Shown here: piece after piece, positions 62,856 through 64,000 of the stretch | How positions within the stretch are numbered: position 1 is the stretch's first letter | How the letters are laid out: the number at the start of each line of letters is the position of its first letter | DNA from: Macrostomum hystrix | Taxonomy: Eukaryota; Platyhelminthes; Macrostomidae | Assembly (NCBI GenBank): GCA_950097015.1 | Contig: CATNEN010000001.1 | Span: 16,186,501 to 16,250,500 of the forward strand | DNA length: 64,000 nt | Direction: 5' to 3' | Notes under the pieces: model-generated | Told to the model about the DNA's origin: nothing | Databases searched by the model: none | What the model saw: the letters and a program-made list of their open reading frames with translations, nothing else | Translations under genes and position numbers: made by a program

Positions 62856-64000
62856 CTAAAAGGCAGGCTTCCGCCTGAGCGAGAAGGGAATAGACTGGCT
62901 GTAGATAATTAGATTTCGCGAGTCAAAATCGAGAATGGCGTGATGGTGAGCCAACCAGGAAGCGCCTAGCAGGGGAGAGCAGTCGCCCTCGACCACAAGG
63001 AATAGCGTATCCAGTGCTTCGGCGCCAACCTGTAATTTGATTCTGACTTGCGCGAGTGCAACAATTGGTGTGCCATTGTAAGCAATCAGTGAAAATTGGG
63101 GGGGGGTTCGAATGGGAACTGTCGGATGATGGATGATAGCGAGTCCGGGAGCACATTGACCATAGATCCAGTGTCGATCAACAGGTCAAGGGGTGTCCCG
63201 TCCACCTCCAAGGCGACCCATACCTCGCTAAGCTTCTCAGAGCGGTTGGGGCGGGTGCGCACTCGGGTGGGGACTCGGCCGAGTGAATTCACTCGGACTT
63301 CGATGAGGGAGGCATCAACGGGGGGGCCTCGATCGCCCGAGCTGCCTGAGGCGCCTCCGGATAATCGAGCTGCCTCCAGTCGGCGGCCCCACTCCCGTTT
63401 CCCGAAGCTGCGCCTCCACGGTGCCTTCGCCGCGCCCACGGCCTCTCCTGCCTGTGGTGCCAGTGGTGTCCTGTGGTGTGCGGACAAGGAGGCAGGACCG
63501 GGGCCAGCTTCGGCTCTCACCTGCCGCACTCGGCGGCGCGGATCCCGTTCAGCTGCCATCTCAAATGCCTGGGTGGCGGCGCGCAGCTCAGCGGCAGCCG
63601 CCTCTACCGTGGCGAATTCTAGCCGCATAATGGGCGCCAACACCTCCGGGGGAGCCGTAATACCTTCTAGGAAGGAGGCCAGGAGGGCTTGCTCAAAGGG
63701 TGGGCCGCGGCCATTTGGATTGACCTGGGTGGCCACAGACCGCAGGCGGTCAGCGAACGAGGCGTATGACTCGCCTCTGTCCTGCTTAAGATTGCGCCCG
63801 CTAAGGAGCCGGGCATAGGGCGTGCAGGCGCCGCTGAGGGCCTCGGTCAGGTCTTGCACAAACCGCGGGTAGGTCACCCGGCGCGGTAGGCTCATGGCCT
63901 GGGTCAGAGGTTCGCCCCCTAGGTGAGCCAGGAGGGTGAGGATCTTTTCCTCCTCCGTCTCCAGCCCCTCGGCCTCGACTTTTAAATTGAACCGGCGCAG
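62856..64000 (-). pseudogene. gag-pro: Gag-protease of element B, one frameshift, 5' end outside window
   Basis: From 64000 the frame is open through the capsid region (LRRFNLKVEAEG, YPRFVQDLTEAL, FEQALLASFLEGI) into the protease (LLIDTGSMVNVLP). A deletion relative to A removes the coiled-coil part and places gag and pro in one frame, so the GGGAAAC at 63403-63397 is no longer needed. The frame then breaks at a nine-G run (63098-63106). The remaining protease sequence, with the LLGASWLAHHHAILDF region, continues in another frame to TAG 62858-62856. The copy therefore lacks a complete protease. Confidence 0.8.

Larger units (their letters stand above)
49974..64000. mobile_element. Y3: second Y element, runs past the window
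   Basis: The left end reads CCTGGTGTAAAAGTCATCG, one change from the Y2 end. 49974-57293 parallels 566-8475 throughout, except SINE family 2 and small indels. Its insertion point in the flanking Y copy differs from that of Y2, so it is an independent insertion. LTR element B interrupts it at 57294. Confidence 0.55.
57294..64000 (-). mobile_element. LTR element B: second gag-protease element, truncated by the window
   Basis: Same orientation and order as element A: 3' LTR 57294-59599, purine tract, antisense gene, 193-aa ORF, protease and gag, which runs off the end. It is clearly diverged from A. The flank before the LTR is ACAT, so ACAT is predicted after its other LTR outside the window. 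The site is about 120 bp from the equivalent site of A. Confidence 0.85.

Overview
The window is from a metazoan nuclear genome. It holds short spliced introns (about 85-600 bp), an ETS DNA-binding domain, a SET-domain gene, tRNA-derived SINEs, a mariner, Ty3/gypsy elements and a CACTA/EnSpm-type transposase. Frequent TAGCTAGC/ATGCATGC words and small introns would suit an early-branching invertebrate such as a sponge, but I cannot fix the phylum. Almost everything here is mobile DNA nested in mobile DNA.

Layout. (1) 1-565 and 48675-49490 are two halves of one older repeat (Y1). They are split by a huge block (Y2, 566-48674) with 29-bp inverted ends beginning CCCGGTGTAAAA and a TA target duplication. 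An uninterrupted version of the same junction can be read near 8405 and 57220. Y2 itself contains the Y1-type sequence, so Y elements have inserted into Y elements. A third copy (Y3) starts at 49974 and runs off the window. Y2 carries tandem subterminal repeats, a glutamine-rich mini-ORF built over two hairpins, a broken ETS gene, an 18-bp satellite (20613-23437), a four-exon SET-domain gene (24392-25846), a three-exon Tnp2/EnSpm-type transposase (26664-29419) and two small spliced genes with related promoters (29853 and 35712).

(2) Two copies of an unusual LTR retrotransposon sit in Y2 (A, 8598-19534) and Y3 (B, 57294 to the window end). They have 2.3-kb LTRs, gag and a retroviral-type protease, a 193-194 aa ORF of unknown function in the pol position, and no reverse transcriptase or integrase. 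On the opposite strand each carries a three-exon gene with its own CCAAT and TATA boxes, encoding an 86-aa proline-rich protein with one C-terminal membrane segment. Exon phases, the 44-nt middle exon and the 86-aa length are identical in the two diverged copies. I regard this antisense spliced gene as the most novel feature.

(3) Gypsy-1 (30392-34693, minus strand) has near-identical 214/215-bp LTRs and one gag-pol frame broken by a single frameshift inside integrase. Gypsy-2 (39179-48200, plus strand) has LTRs differing only in a C-run, a 4-bp CTTT target duplication, gag and pol joined by a GGGAAAC slippery site, a Cys-containing repeat array between RNase H and integrase, and a third ORF with an arginine-rich motif in the env position. 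A decayed mariner lies at 37409-38779.

How the parts connect. Gypsy-2 and the gag-protease element share LTR starts (TGATGTG), a primer-binding site beginning TGGTGGCA one base after the LTR, 4-bp target duplications and the same GGGAAAC slippery heptamer. A Gypsy-2-like element is therefore a plausible source of reverse transcriptase and integrase for the gag-protease element. Whether the Tnp2-type transposase moves the Y elements is inference.
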